A stretch of DNA of 64,000 nt. Source: UBA9926 sp913064795 (GTDB lineage Bacteria > Pseudomonadota > Gammaproteobacteria > Pseudomonadales > Azotimanducaceae). Shown one piece after another: positions 9,133-17,565 of the stretch; position 1 is the first letter of the stretch, and each line of letters begins with the position of its first letter. The translations under genes and the position numbers were made by a program. The DNA is taken from NCBI GenBank assembly GCA_045560765.1, contig JBJKZD010000010.1:1-64000 (forward strand), written 5' to 3'. The notes under the pieces are model-generated. The model saw nothing but the letters and a program-made list of their open reading frames with translations, made no database searches and was not told the origin of the DNA.

Positions 9133-9786
9133 TTAAATAAACTTGCCGTAACTGATTTTTTTTGCACGATCGAAGAAGTCAGCCCACTCCGCGTCAGTTA
9201 GAAGATAGGGTTCTCCTTGTTGTCGCGTTAGAACATATTGGCGGCACATAATTTCAAGTCGGTGTGCCAGCATGACAGCCTGCCCAAGGTCGCGGCCCCG
9301 ACAAATCATGCCGTGACTACCGAGTAGGCAAGCTGTGCGTTTCTGCAGGGCTTGCGCGGCACTTTCTGCCAGTTCCTCAGAGCCAAAAGTCTTATAGGTT
9401 GTGCAGGGGACATCTGAGCCACCGAAGGTCCCAACCAGATAATGGAAACCGGGCAGGTCCTGACCCTGGCATGATAGAGCGACGCAATAATCTGAGTGGG
9501 TATGAACAACTGCAGATGCTCTTGTGTTTTTGTAGATGGCAGCGTGCATACGCCACTCACTGGAAGGTTTGCGCTCCCCCTGCCATTCACCGTCGAGTGA
9601 CATTCGAACCACAACGTCAGGCTCAATGTTCTCGGCGCTAGCGCCGGAAGGAGAGATCAGCATGTCGTCATCGATACGGATGCTGACATTACCGGAAGAC
9701 AGCTCGTTGAGTCCTGCAACGCCTAGCTGCCTGTATTGTTCCGCCAGCTCGGCGCGCAAAGCCTGCTCGTCTGTACTGTCAGTCAT
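9133..9786 (-). CDS. Class II aldolase/adducin family protein (OtnC-like)
   Basis: 217 residues, full length for the fuculose-1-phosphate aldolase superfamily. The catalytic Glu is in SSEWRMH (about residue 77), the zinc His pair in VHTHSDY (95 and 97) and a third His in the AHRLEIM helix. It overlaps the DUF1537 kinase by ATGA (9783-9786). Kinase plus class II aldolase is the known OtnK-OtnC arrangement, in which 3-oxo-tetronate 4-phosphate is decarboxylated to dihydroxyacetone phosphate. Assignment to that exact reaction rests on neighbourhood and family, not on diagnostic residues. Confidence 0.85.
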   Translation of the reverse strand: MTDSTDEQALRAELAEQYRQLGVAGLNELSSGNVSIRIDDDMLISPSGASAENIEPDVVVRMSLDGEWQGERKPSSEWRMHAAIYKNTRASAVVHTHSDYCVALSCQGQDLPGFHYLVGTFGGSDVPCTTYKTFGSEELAESAAQALQKRTACLLGSHGMICRGRDLGQAVMLAHRLEIMCRQYVLTRQQGEPYLLTDAEWADFFDRAKKISYGKFI

Positions 9787-11081
9787 TGGTTGTCTCCATG
9801 GGTTTCATTTGCGGTGCGCATTCGAGCGAGCGCGGTGTCGAAAAACTCGGGCTTACCAAGAGCGCCTGCTTTTAATATCAGGGAGAGTGGCGCTGGTTGG
9901 TTCTGGTGGCAGTAGCCGCCGCCCAATTCATCGAAAGTTGATACTTCAACCCGTCTGATACCGAGGGAGTTAACCACTTGACCTGAGGTTTCGCCGCCTG
10001 CGACGACGAATCGACGCGCGCCAAGATCATAAAGTCTCTTCGCCACTTCACCTAGTAATTGATCAGCGAGTTGCGCAGCACCTGATCGACCGAGTTCTGC
10101 CTGGCTTGCTTCGACACCAGCGACGTCATCGGATGTTGCGATAGCGATGGGTGACTGACCAATGTGTTCTGCCGCCCAGGTAAGAATTTTGTCGATGTAG
10201 TTCTCGTTCTTGCTGGCGTCGAGCAGGTTGATACGAAATACGGGATGGTTGGTTTCGAAGTGCTCGATCTGTCGCAAGGTTGGGCCCGCGCAACTACCGG
10301 CAATGACCACTTCGTGTCCTAGACTTGGCGGCAGTATCGTTCTGGCCTGGCGCTCAGGCGCCGGAGTCTGACCTGTCCGTTTCAACATTTCACGGATGAG
10401 AAAAATAGGCAGGGCATCGGCGCCGGTGGTCAGGGGCCAATCGAAGGCGAATTCAGCGATTCTGGTCAGGTCGTCATCATCTGCAGAATCAGTGATATAC
10501 AAACGAGCTGCATCAGGCTGATTAACGAGGTTGTCGACCGCACCCGCTTGCATCAGTTGAGCATGAGAAATCAAACCGACTTTTTCGGTTGATTGTGCCT
10601 GTAATACCTCAACAAGGTTTGAATTCGTCATTGGAGTCACAGGGTCAAATTTTTTGAACGAATTCCCCAGCGGCTTGTTACCGATAAACATCACACCCTG
10701 AAAAACTGTAACAGTGTGTTCAGGAAAAGCCGGGCAGAAAAGAGTTCGGTCCGCATCAAGTTCGGTCATCATTGCCTCGGCAATCGGACCGATGTTTCCC
10801 TGTTCTGTAGAATCAAAGGTTGCGCAGTACTTGTAGTAAAAACGCTTGCAGCCGATTCCACGAAGCGCTTGCACAGCCTGTCTGGCTTCCTCGGCCGCTT
10901 CGTCAGGGTCTATCAGGCGGATCTTCCGTGCCACAACCACCGCCTGCGCAGAGCTGTTTTTTAGCCCAGCGAGCTGATCGGTGGAGCTGACCAGTGGACA
11001 TTCTATGCCCTCACGTTCCAGCAGACTGGCCACCATCATGCCACCGGTCAGGTCATCAGCCAGTATCCCCAATTCAATCAC
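9783..11081 (-). CDS. Four-carbon acid sugar kinase family protein (DUF1537, OtnK-like)
   Basis: 432 residues. The N-terminal domain opens with LGILADDLTGGM, the hallmark of DUF1537 kinases. The C-terminal nucleotide-binding domain carries VVAGGETSGQVVNSLG followed by a Gly-rich stretch near the end. Family members phosphorylate D-threonate, 3-oxo-tetronates or 3-oxo-isoapionate at C4. It is the first gene of the seven-gene middle operon and overlaps the aldolase gene. Its product is presumably the phosphorylated acid that the aldolase cleaves to a triose phosphate. Residues that would separate threonate from oxo-tetronate kinases could not be judged by eye. Confidence 0.88.
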   Translation of the reverse strand: MIELGILADDLTGGMMVASLLEREGIECPLVSSTDQLAGLKNSSAQAVVVARKIRLIDPDEAAEEARQAVQALRGIGCKRFYYKYCATFDSTEQGNIGPIAEAMMTELDADRTLFCPAFPEHTVTVFQGVMFIGNKPLGNSFKKFDPVTPMTNSNLVEVLQAQSTEKVGLISHAQLMQAGAVDNLVNQPDAARLYITDSADDDDLTRIAEFAFDWPLTTGADALPIFLIREMLKRTGQTPAPERQARTILPPSLGHEVVIAGSCAGPTLRQIEHFETNHPVFRINLLDASKNENYIDKILTWAAEHIGQSPIAIATSDDVAGVEASQAELGRSGAAQLADQLLGEVAKRLYDLGARRFVVAGGETSGQVVNSLGIRRVEVSTFDELGGGYCHQNQPAPLSLILKAGALGKPEFFDTALARMRTANETHGDNQ

Positions 11082-11315
11082 GATTTAATCCAATGCTTAT
11101 GTGAGCGTAAATCAAAGGTCTATCCTACGGGAATATCCCCGCTGTATGCAGCGTGTGAAGGTGGGTAATCACCCAATTTTTGATTGCTGTCAGGCTGACA
11201 AATAATGGGGCAAGTCCGTCAGTCTGTGCCTCGTACAACATTCACATAACCGATAGGATCATGGTTCGAATCTTGCGTTTCAGCCTGGCTGGAAGGCGAT
11301 CATAATGGAGTTCAT
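11082..11315. promoter_or_regulatory. Divergent promoter region between the two large catabolic operons
   Basis: 234 bp between the kinase operon (minus) and the luciferase-like operon (plus). It contains a perfect palindrome TGGGT-AATC-ACCCA at 11162-11175, whose right half matches TCACCCA in the 3.1 kb divergent region. This is the best operator candidate for coordinated control of the three operons. Promoter hexamers were not assigned with confidence. Confidence 0.4.
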
Positions 11316-12227
11316 ATGAGATTTGGTTTCTGGCCAAACCCGCGCAGTAACTATGAGGACACCCGCTTGCTTTGTGCTCATGCCGAAGCGATTGGTTATG
11401 ACGGTATCTGGTTGGCTGATCATTTTCTGCCAGACGAAGACGAATTGATTCCTGTGCACGAATCGTGGGTCACGCTATCTGCACTGGCTCGTGACGTGCC
11501 GAGAGTTCGTATGGGTCATCTTGTCACAGGTAACACGTACCGTCATCCAGCAGTCCTCGCCAATATGGCAGCAACGCTTGACAATTTGAACGGTGGTCGG
11601 ACCGTGCTTGGGCTTGGTTCGGGTTGGCAGCAGAACGAGCATGAAGCCTACGGTATTGAGTACGGCACTACCGGTGGTCGGTTGCGAATGTTGGAGGAGG
11701 CCTGTCAGGTGATCAAAGGTCTTTATGGTAATGACTACTTCGACTTTAAGGGTGAGTTCTATCAACTAGCGAGAGCGCCGCTCGAGCCGAAGCCGAAACA
11801 GGAAAGAATGCCTTTAATGATCGGTGGTGGAGGAGAAAAGGTCACATTAAGAATCGCTGCCACTTACGCGGATGAATGGAACGTCTGGGGTAATGTGGAC
11901 ACGCTGAAACACAAGATGAAAATCCTGGACCAGCATTGCGAGTTTATCGATCGGGATCCGGCGACAATTGAGCGTTGTGCGGTGGCTCTATTGTTTCTGT
12001 CGGACAACAGCGACTATCTCAAGCGTGTCCGGGATGCAGCGCTCGGCGATCGGTCAATCATCGGTGGTGTTAGCGAAGTCAGAGACACAGTTGCCGCCTA
12101 TCAGGAAGCCGGTGTTGAAGAACTGATTATTCCGGACTTTACGCTGGGTACCCTGATTGGAGCTGATCAAAAGAAGCGTGACCTGATGGAGCAATTTATC
12201 ACTGAAGTCGCGACTGTCGCGGCCTAG
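11316..12227 (+). CDS. LLM class flavin/F420-dependent oxidoreductase
   Basis: 303 residues with the bacterial luciferase-like TIM barrel. Recognisable blocks are YDGIWLADHFL near residues 28-38, HLVTGNTYRHPAVLANMAAT, the GRTVLGLGSGWQ strand-loop, and LMIGGGGEKV. These bind FMN or F420. The ATG at 11316 follows AATGGAG. It opens the right-hand operon, 18 bp ahead of the SDR. Enzymes of this class catalyse monooxygenation or hydride transfer on small organics. Whether it uses FMNH2 or F420 cannot be told from sequence; no F420 biosynthesis gene is visible here. Confidence 0.88.
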   Translation: MRFGFWPNPRSNYEDTRLLCAHAEAIGYDGIWLADHFLPDEDELIPVHESWVTLSALARDVPRVRMGHLVTGNTYRHPAVLANMAATLDNLNGGRTVLGLGSGWQQNEHEAYGIEYGTTGGRLRMLEEACQVIKGLYGNDYFDFKGEFYQLARAPLEPKPKQERMPLMIGGGGEKVTLRIAATYADEWNVWGNVDTLKHKMKILDQHCEFIDRDPATIERCAVALLFLSDNSDYLKRVRDAALGDRSIIGGVSEVRDTVAAYQEAGVEELIIPDFTLGTLIGADQKKRDLMEQFITEVATVAA

Positions 12228-12245
12228 CACAGAGCAGGAGAAAAC

Positions 12246-13001
12246 ATGTCCGGGATACTGGAAGGCAAGGTCGCAATTATTACTGGCGGTGCAGGTGGTA
12301 TCGGTAGCCGAATAGCGCAGGCCTATACAGAGGCCGGTGCAAAAGTTGTCATTGCAAGCAGAAACCAGGAAAAGCTTGATTTCATTGTCGACAGGTTGCA
12401 GGCGATTGGCGGTGAAGCGATGGCCGTCGCCACAGACGTTACGGTACCGGAAGCGGTCGATAACATGGTGGCCAAAACGATTGAGGCCTATGGCTCGGTC
12501 GACATTCTGGTGAACAACGCTGGTGGCGCCATGTTCGTCAAACCTCCCGAAAAACTTAAGCCCGAACAATGGAATGCCGCGATCGCGCTGAATCTGACGA
12601 GTGTGTTCCTTTGCAGCCAGGCAGTCGGTCGTCATATGATTAAGGCTTGTGGTGGCAGAATCGTTAACATTTCATCCGTTGCCGGTATGCGACTATCACC
12701 CTCTTTTGTGCATTACGGTGCCGCCAAGGCTGGTGTCATCAATCTCACCAAATCTCTCGCAGTATGCTGGGGGCCACACAACATTCACGTCAATTGTATT
12801 GCTCCGGGTTTGACCCAGACCGAAGGTGTCGCTCAGTGGTTACCCGACAGAACAAATGAGGATGGTAGCCCGGTTGCCAGGCTCGATTATCCGCCCGAAA
12901 CTGAAAATGTCGCAGAACTGGCACTGTTTCTTGGTTCAGACCTCTGTCGACACATCAGTGGTGAGCTGATTCCCATTCGTGCCCTGTATGAGCTTGCCTG
13001 A
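12246..13001 (+). CDS. SDR family oxidoreductase
   Basis: 251 residues. TGGAGGIG near the N-terminus, NNAG mid-protein, Ser in VNISSVAG and YGAAKAG (YxxxK) make a complete classical SDR. The ASRNQEK segment after the second strand suggests NADP and is identical in the minus-strand SDR at 6768-7544, which points to duplication within the island. CAGGAG lies 8 nt before the ATG. The stop overlaps the next gene's ATG as TGATG. Substrate unknown. Confidence 0.9.
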   Translation: MSGILEGKVAIITGGAGGIGSRIAQAYTEAGAKVVIASRNQEKLDFIVDRLQAIGGEAMAVATDVTVPEAVDNMVAKTIEAYGSVDILVNNAGGAMFVKPPEKLKPEQWNAAIALNLTSVFLCSQAVGRHMIKACGGRIVNISSVAGMRLSPSFVHYGAAKAGVINLTKSLAVCWGPHNIHVNCIAPGLTQTEGVAQWLPDRTNEDGSPVARLDYPPETENVAELALFLGSDLCRHISGELIPIRALYELA

Positions 13002-13759
13002 TGTCTGAATTCGAAACGTTGAAAATTAGCGATGCCAACGCTGTCCGTACAATAGAACTGAATCGGCCGGATGCGCTCAACGCACTAAACGGGCAGATGA
13101 CAAATGACCTGGCTGATGCTTTTCTTGAAACCAGCGAGGACGATCTGGTGAAAGTTGTGGTCCTGACCGGCGCTGGTAGAGCCTTCTGGGCCGGCGCGGA
13201 CCTGAAGGAGCCCGCTACGGCACGTTCACGATTTGGCGAAATGATTGAGGCCTTGATTGATTTCCCGAAGCCCTTTCTGATCGCGGTCAACGGAGTCGGT
13301 GTTGGAATTGGTGCAACCGTTTGCGGTCTTGCCGATGTTGTTGTCATGTCGGACAAGGCACGCCTCAGATGCCCATTTTCCGCTCTGGGTTTAACGGCGG
13401 AAGCAGGCAGCACAATGACCTATAGTCAGTTGATGGGGCGTCAGCGTGCCAGTTGGTTTCTTCTGTCCTCGGAATGGATGACTGCTGACGAATGTGTTGA
13501 GGCGGGACTTGCGCTGGAAGTTGTCCCGGCCGATGAACTGCTAGCGAAAGTAAAGGCGAAGGCTGAGATCCTGGCAGCATTACCGATGGCTTCTTTGGTA
13601 AAAACTAAGAGTTTGCTCATGGATCCCGTCCGTGAAAAATTGAAGGAGAGCGTCAAAGCTGAAAATGCTGGTCTAGCAAAATTACGGGGCGGGGCGGCCA
13701 ACCAGGAAGCACTGGCTGCATTTCGGGAAAAACGCGATCCGGACTTTTCGGGGCTGTAA
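13001..13759 (+). CDS. Enoyl-CoA hydratase/isomerase family protein
   Basis: 252 residues with the crotonase fold. The oxyanion-hole segments FWAGADLKE and GVGVGIGATVCGLAD are present, and LTAEAGST carries the catalytic Glu position typical of isomerase/hydratase members. The C-terminal helix ending KRDPDF is normal. It overlaps the SDR stop by TGATG. Members act on acyl-CoA thioesters, which implies an acyl-CoA stage or a thioester-independent offshoot of the family, since no CoA ligase is visible in the island. Confidence 0.88.
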   Translation: MSEFETLKISDANAVRTIELNRPDALNALNGQMTNDLADAFLETSEDDLVKVVVLTGAGRAFWAGADLKEPATARSRFGEMIEALIDFPKPFLIAVNGVGVGIGATVCGLADVVVMSDKARLRCPFSALGLTAEAGSTMTYSQLMGRQRASWFLLSSEWMTADECVEAGLALEVVPADELLAKVKAKAEILAALPMASLVKTKSLLMDPVREKLKESVKAENAGLAKLRGGAANQEALAAFREKRDPDFSGL

Positions 13760-13831
13760 ACGAATAACAATTATTTAAAAAAGCATTGGAATAACAATAC
13801 GGAGTAGCGTGACACACAATTGGAGGAAAGC

Positions 13832-14677
13832 ATGACCGTTGTATACGAAGAAATTATTTACGCAATTGATGGGCCGGTAGCGACCATTACGATGAACAGA
13901 CCTGACCAGTTGAACGCTCTCACTGATCTTACTCAGGCCGAAATTCGCCACGCCCTGGATCAGTCGGAGCGAAATTCGGATGTGGTCGGCACCGTCCTGA
14001 CCGGTGCCGGACGAGGTTTTTGTGCAGGCGTTGATATGAATGCGCTTAGTAATATGAGTGCAGCCGGTGAACGTCAAGGCAAGAGTCATGATCACCTGAA
14101 GGTCAGTCCTGGCAATCCGGACGATGATCCAAATTATAAATCATCACCGACATATTTTTTGGGCTTGAGAAAGCCGTTGATAGCGGCAATTAACGGCGCA
14201 GCGGCTGGGCTCGGCTTTAGTTACGCTACTTTCTGTGACATGCGATTTATGGATAGAAAAGCCAAGATTGTCACGTCTTTCGCGCCGCGAGGATTGATCG
14301 CCGAACATGGAACCAGTTGGATGCTGCCGAGAATTGTAGGTCCATCGAATGCTCTTGATTTGTTCTGGAGTTCACGCAGAGTTGATGGCGAGGAAGCTTT
14401 TCGCATGGGCTATGCCAATCGACTTTGTGACGACGGTCAGTGCGCTGTCGATGCTCAGAACTACATCAGGGAGATGGCAGGCACCTCTGCGCCCATGGCA
14501 CTGATGATGATGAAACGACAGGTGTTCAAACATCTCAATCGAGAACTGGGAGAGTCTATGGAAGAATCAACAGTCTGGATGGATGAAAGCCTAGCACGCA
14601 ATGATTTTAAGGAAGGCGTTGCTTCATTTGTGGAGAAAAGGGCGCCTGAATTTCAGAAAGTCGAGGTTGCTGGATGA
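13832..14677 (+). CDS. Enoyl-CoA hydratase/isomerase family protein
   Basis: 281 residues from the ATG at 13832, which has GGAGG six nt upstream; a TTG four codons earlier sits on top of this Shine-Dalgarno and is rejected. FCAGVDMNA and INGAAAGLGFS form the oxyanion hole and LIAEHGTSWMLPR supplies the catalytic Glu. An insertion of about 20 residues (around residues 75-95) separates the first block from the core. It is only distantly similar to the preceding crotonase. Its stop overlaps the nucleoside hydrolase start by ATGA. Confidence 0.88.
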   Translation: MTVVYEEIIYAIDGPVATITMNRPDQLNALTDLTQAEIRHALDQSERNSDVVGTVLTGAGRGFCAGVDMNALSNMSAAGERQGKSHDHLKVSPGNPDDDPNYKSSPTYFLGLRKPLIAAINGAAAGLGFSYATFCDMRFMDRKAKIVTSFAPRGLIAEHGTSWMLPRIVGPSNALDLFWSSRRVDGEEAFRMGYANRLCDDGQCAVDAQNYIREMAGTSAPMALMMMKRQVFKHLNRELGESMEESTVWMDESLARNDFKEGVASFVEKRAPEFQKVEVAG

Positions 14678-15588
14678 GGACCACAATGGGCAGGCCTGTC
14701 ATTCTTGATACCGACATCGGTTTTGACGTGGACGATGTCTGGGCACTGGCCTTCATGTTGCGCTGTCCGGAACTTGATGTTCGGCTAATAACAACCAATA
14801 CCGGCGATACACTGTATTCAGCGAAACTGGTTGGGCGCCTGCTTGAAATTGCGGGGCGTACGGATATTCCTATAGGTGTCGGTGTTCCCATTGATGCAAT
14901 TGAAAAAACCCATGCAGCCTGGCTTGGAACCTATGACTTTGATGAGTATGAAGGTGTCGTGATCGAAGATGGCGTTGGCGCCATCATTGACGTCATCGAA
15001 GCAAGTGATGAGCCGGTGGCAATTATCAGTATCGGCCCTCTCACCAACATTGCAGCGATGCTGGCACGTCAGCCTTCTGTCACCCGCCATTCAAGTTTCA
15101 TTGGTATGCAGGGTAGTATTCGCAAAGGTTATCTTGGTGCTTCAGAGCCTATGCGGGAATACAACGTTATGAAGCACACAGCGTCCTGTCAGAAAGTTTT
15201 TGCTACCCCCTGGGACATCAGCCTGACACCACTTGATACCTGTGGTGTTGTCTCTCTGGTCGATAAAAATTTTCAGCTCGTAAAATCTTCCCAAGATCCG
15301 TTGGCATCTGCAGTCATGGAAAATCACTTCGGCTGGTTCGATGCTATTAAATCATGGAAGGGTATGGATCGATATGATCCTCAAGTCGAGTCGTCAATCC
15401 TTTATGACACGGTAACTGTCTACATGGCATTTTCGGAAGACCTGCTCGAGGTCGAAACCCTGCCGATTGCTGTTACCGATGAAGGCAGAACTATCATCGA
15501 CGAGAGCGCTCAGAAAATTCGATGTGCTATGCGATGGCAGGACCAAGCCGCATTCGAACAACTAGTTGCCGAGCGTCTGGCTAGATGA
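14674..15588 (+). CDS. Nucleoside hydrolase (IunH-like N-ribohydrolase)
   Basis: 304 residues. The N-terminal calcium-binding motif DTDIGFDVDDVWAL matches the DTDxGxDxDD signature of inosine/uridine-preferring nucleoside hydrolases. The mid-protein IISIGPLTNIAAML is also typical. The N-glycosidase reaction releases ribose or a related pentose from an N-glycoside. The start at 14674 overlaps the preceding stop (ATGA); an in-frame ATG 12 nt later is possible. Finding a second glycosidic-bond enzyme besides the ADP-ribosylglycohydrolase-like protein suggests that the pathway begins by removing a ring or base from a sugar. Confidence 0.88.
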   Translation: MRTTMGRPVILDTDIGFDVDDVWALAFMLRCPELDVRLITTNTGDTLYSAKLVGRLLEIAGRTDIPIGVGVPIDAIEKTHAAWLGTYDFDEYEGVVIEDGVGAIIDVIEASDEPVAIISIGPLTNIAAMLARQPSVTRHSSFIGMQGSIRKGYLGASEPMREYNVMKHTASCQKVFATPWDISLTPLDTCGVVSLVDKNFQLVKSSQDPLASAVMENHFGWFDAIKSWKGMDRYDPQVESSILYDTVTVYMAFSEDLLEVETLPIAVTDEGRTIIDESAQKIRCAMRWQDQAAFEQLVAERLAR

Positions 15589-16997
15589 CGAGGCCCAATA
15601 TTGTTTTTATTTTTTCTGACCAGCAACGGGCAGACACAATGGGTTATGCGGGTGACGAGGTTGCGATTACGCCGCACCTCGATCGCTTGGCGCTTGAGGG
15701 TTCAGTCTTTACGCGCTGCTTGGCATCCTCACCGGTCTGTATGACAACACGTGCCAGTGTCATGAGCGGTCTTCAGGTGCACCAGCATGGCGTCTGGGCA
15801 TTTGCGGACCCTGGCATCAGGTTTGGTCAAAGCCATGTTCGCAATATTCAGGCTGCTGGTTATCGCACAGGGGTTGTCGGTAAGACACACCTGTGGCGAC
15901 ATGGTGACGGTCATGCCAGAGATCACCTTGAAGAGATGGCCGATTGGGGCTTTGACGACGCGAGAGAAACGACGGGTCCTTCCGAATCCGTAAACACGGA
16001 TTCAATCTACACAGATTACCTGGCAGAGAAGGGGTTGCTTGCGACCCACAGGAACTACCTGAACCTGTATTTGAATAGTCAGCGACCTCTTCCCTGGGAG
16101 TTGCCCTCAAGCCAGTTGCCGACCGAAGCCCACCTAGACATGTTTATTGCGAGTCTTGCCGAAGACTGGCTGCATGACAACGCATCTGAAAGTCAGCCCT
16201 TCTACCTGCAAGTCAATTTTGGTGGGCCGCATGACCCGTGGGACTCACCACCTGAGTATCGCCGAATGTATAACGCGGATGACATGGTGCCTTCGATCGG
16301 GGCTGAGCAATCAGGTCCCGTATCTCCCCTTGTTGCTCTGTTAAAGGAACACGCACCGGCCAAACTTTATCAGATGAGTCGCGCCGAGAATCAGGTGATG
16401 AAGGCAAACTACTACGCCAAGGTGACTTTGATCGACGACTGCGTTGGTCGCGTCATTGACGCGCTCGAATCAAAGGGCCTGATGAGTAATACCTGGATTG
16501 TCTTCTCTGCTGATCATGGTGAAATGCTCGGTGATCACGGCTTGCTGGCAAAAAAGAATTTTTATGAAGGGGCGGTTAATGTGCCGTGTCTGTTTCGGCC
16601 GCCGGGCGGCGGCGACAGTCGACAATCCAGAGCGCTGATGTCGCATCTGGATATCGTTGCCACACTGAGCGATATTGCGGGTGCCGCAGAACTAAAAAAA
16701 TCAGATGGGCGAGTGCTTCGGCCGATGTTGAAGGGTGGACTTCAGGATACCCATCAACCAGCGGTGTTGAGCGAACTTGGGCTGCCGCCTTCGGTTTATA
16801 CGATGCTTAGAACCGACAGGTACAAGTTGTCTATAGATACTCGATCACGTGCTGCGATCGATTTGTACGATATGCAGGAAGATCCGGACGAGCTGCACAA
16901 TCTCGTTAATGAGTCAGATTATCAGTTGATAAAATCCGACCTGATTGAAAATATGCTAAACCCGATGATAAGCGATCTCGATACGAGCGCCTGGTAA
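15585..16997 (+). CDS. Sulfatase (alkaline phosphatase superfamily), atypical CMTTR active site
   Basis: 470 residues. The N-terminal FSDQQRAD metal site (about 10-17) and DHGEMLGDHG metal site are present. The position that becomes formylglycine is Cys52 in the sequence VCMTTRASVMSG: C and R are in place but the residue two after Cys is Thr, not the usual Pro or Ala. Family members hydrolyse sulfate esters or phosphonate monoesters. The start overlaps the previous stop by ATGA. No signal peptide is evident, so a cytoplasmic role on an imported sulfated compound is inferred. Last gene of the right operon. No sulfatase-modifying enzyme was seen in the window. Confidence 0.88.
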   Translation: MTRPNIVFIFSDQQRADTMGYAGDEVAITPHLDRLALEGSVFTRCLASSPVCMTTRASVMSGLQVHQHGVWAFADPGIRFGQSHVRNIQAAGYRTGVVGKTHLWRHGDGHARDHLEEMADWGFDDARETTGPSESVNTDSIYTDYLAEKGLLATHRNYLNLYLNSQRPLPWELPSSQLPTEAHLDMFIASLAEDWLHDNASESQPFYLQVNFGGPHDPWDSPPEYRRMYNADDMVPSIGAEQSGPVSPLVALLKEHAPAKLYQMSRAENQVMKANYYAKVTLIDDCVGRVIDALESKGLMSNTWIVFSADHGEMLGDHGLLAKKNFYEGAVNVPCLFRPPGGGDSRQSRALMSHLDIVATLSDIAGAAELKKSDGRVLRPMLKGGLQDTHQPAVLSELGLPPSVYTMLRTDRYKLSIDTRSRAAIDLYDMQEDPDELHNLVNESDYQLIKSDLIENMLNPMISDLDTSAW

Positions 16998-16999
16998 CG

Positions 17000-17565
17000 A
17001 ACGATGCTGTCCTCCTAGAAAAAAGGAGGTGGTCACAGGCTTCGAGGCATTCAATGGATAGGTCTAATGCTTTTTCCATGACGGGCTCCTGTTGATGGCT
17101 GAGCCTATCGGCTATGGGGAAGATTTTCCAAAAGCGTAGCTTTACCCTAGCGGATGCGGACTCAGTTTAAAAACCTTAGCATCTAAAACCACTAGAACAG
17201 GATTAAATCGCGCCTAAATTTTTAGGCTGAAAATGCCGATTGTCGTGTTCTAAAATCACTAGGGGGTTTAGAGGAGGTTGTCAAAATAATTTTAATTTTG
17301 ACGGTTTCTTGGTGAATCGATTTCGATATTGAGGACAAAAATTTTCGCGACGTCAAAAAATGAAATCAATGTAGGGTAGCAGATGAATTTTAAGCTGCGG
17401 CTAAAGCGACTTTGAACCGTTATTTTGACGGTCCCGCGCGGCTACTCGAGTAAACCTCCTTGATGAATCAAAAGATATCCATGACCCTGCTCGTACATTA
17501 AGAGCGGATCGACCTAGAAAGGCTGGCGTCTACATCGTAATGCGAACCTTGATGCCTTAGGCCAC
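17000..17565. other. Repeat-rich non-coding junction
   Basis: About 565 bp with no credible gene, clearly more AT-rich than its surroundings in the centre. It contains a 16-bp palindrome GCCTAAA-TT-TTTAGGC (17212-17227), an inverted repeat GTCAAAAT / ATTTTGAC (17280-17302), and a 14-bp near-perfect direct repeat beginning TCTAAAA (17182-17195 and 17249-17262, one mismatch). It marks the boundary between the catabolic island and the next region and could be a recombination scar. No integrase or tRNA is adjacent. Confidence 0.4.
17011..17029 (+). terminator. Weak stem-loop after sulfatase operon
   Basis: Perfect 6-bp inverted repeat CCTCCT / AGGAGG with a 7-nt A-rich loop, 13 nt after the sulfatase stop. 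No T tract follows, so it may be an mRNA-stabilising hairpin rather than an intrinsic terminator. Confidence 0.35.
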
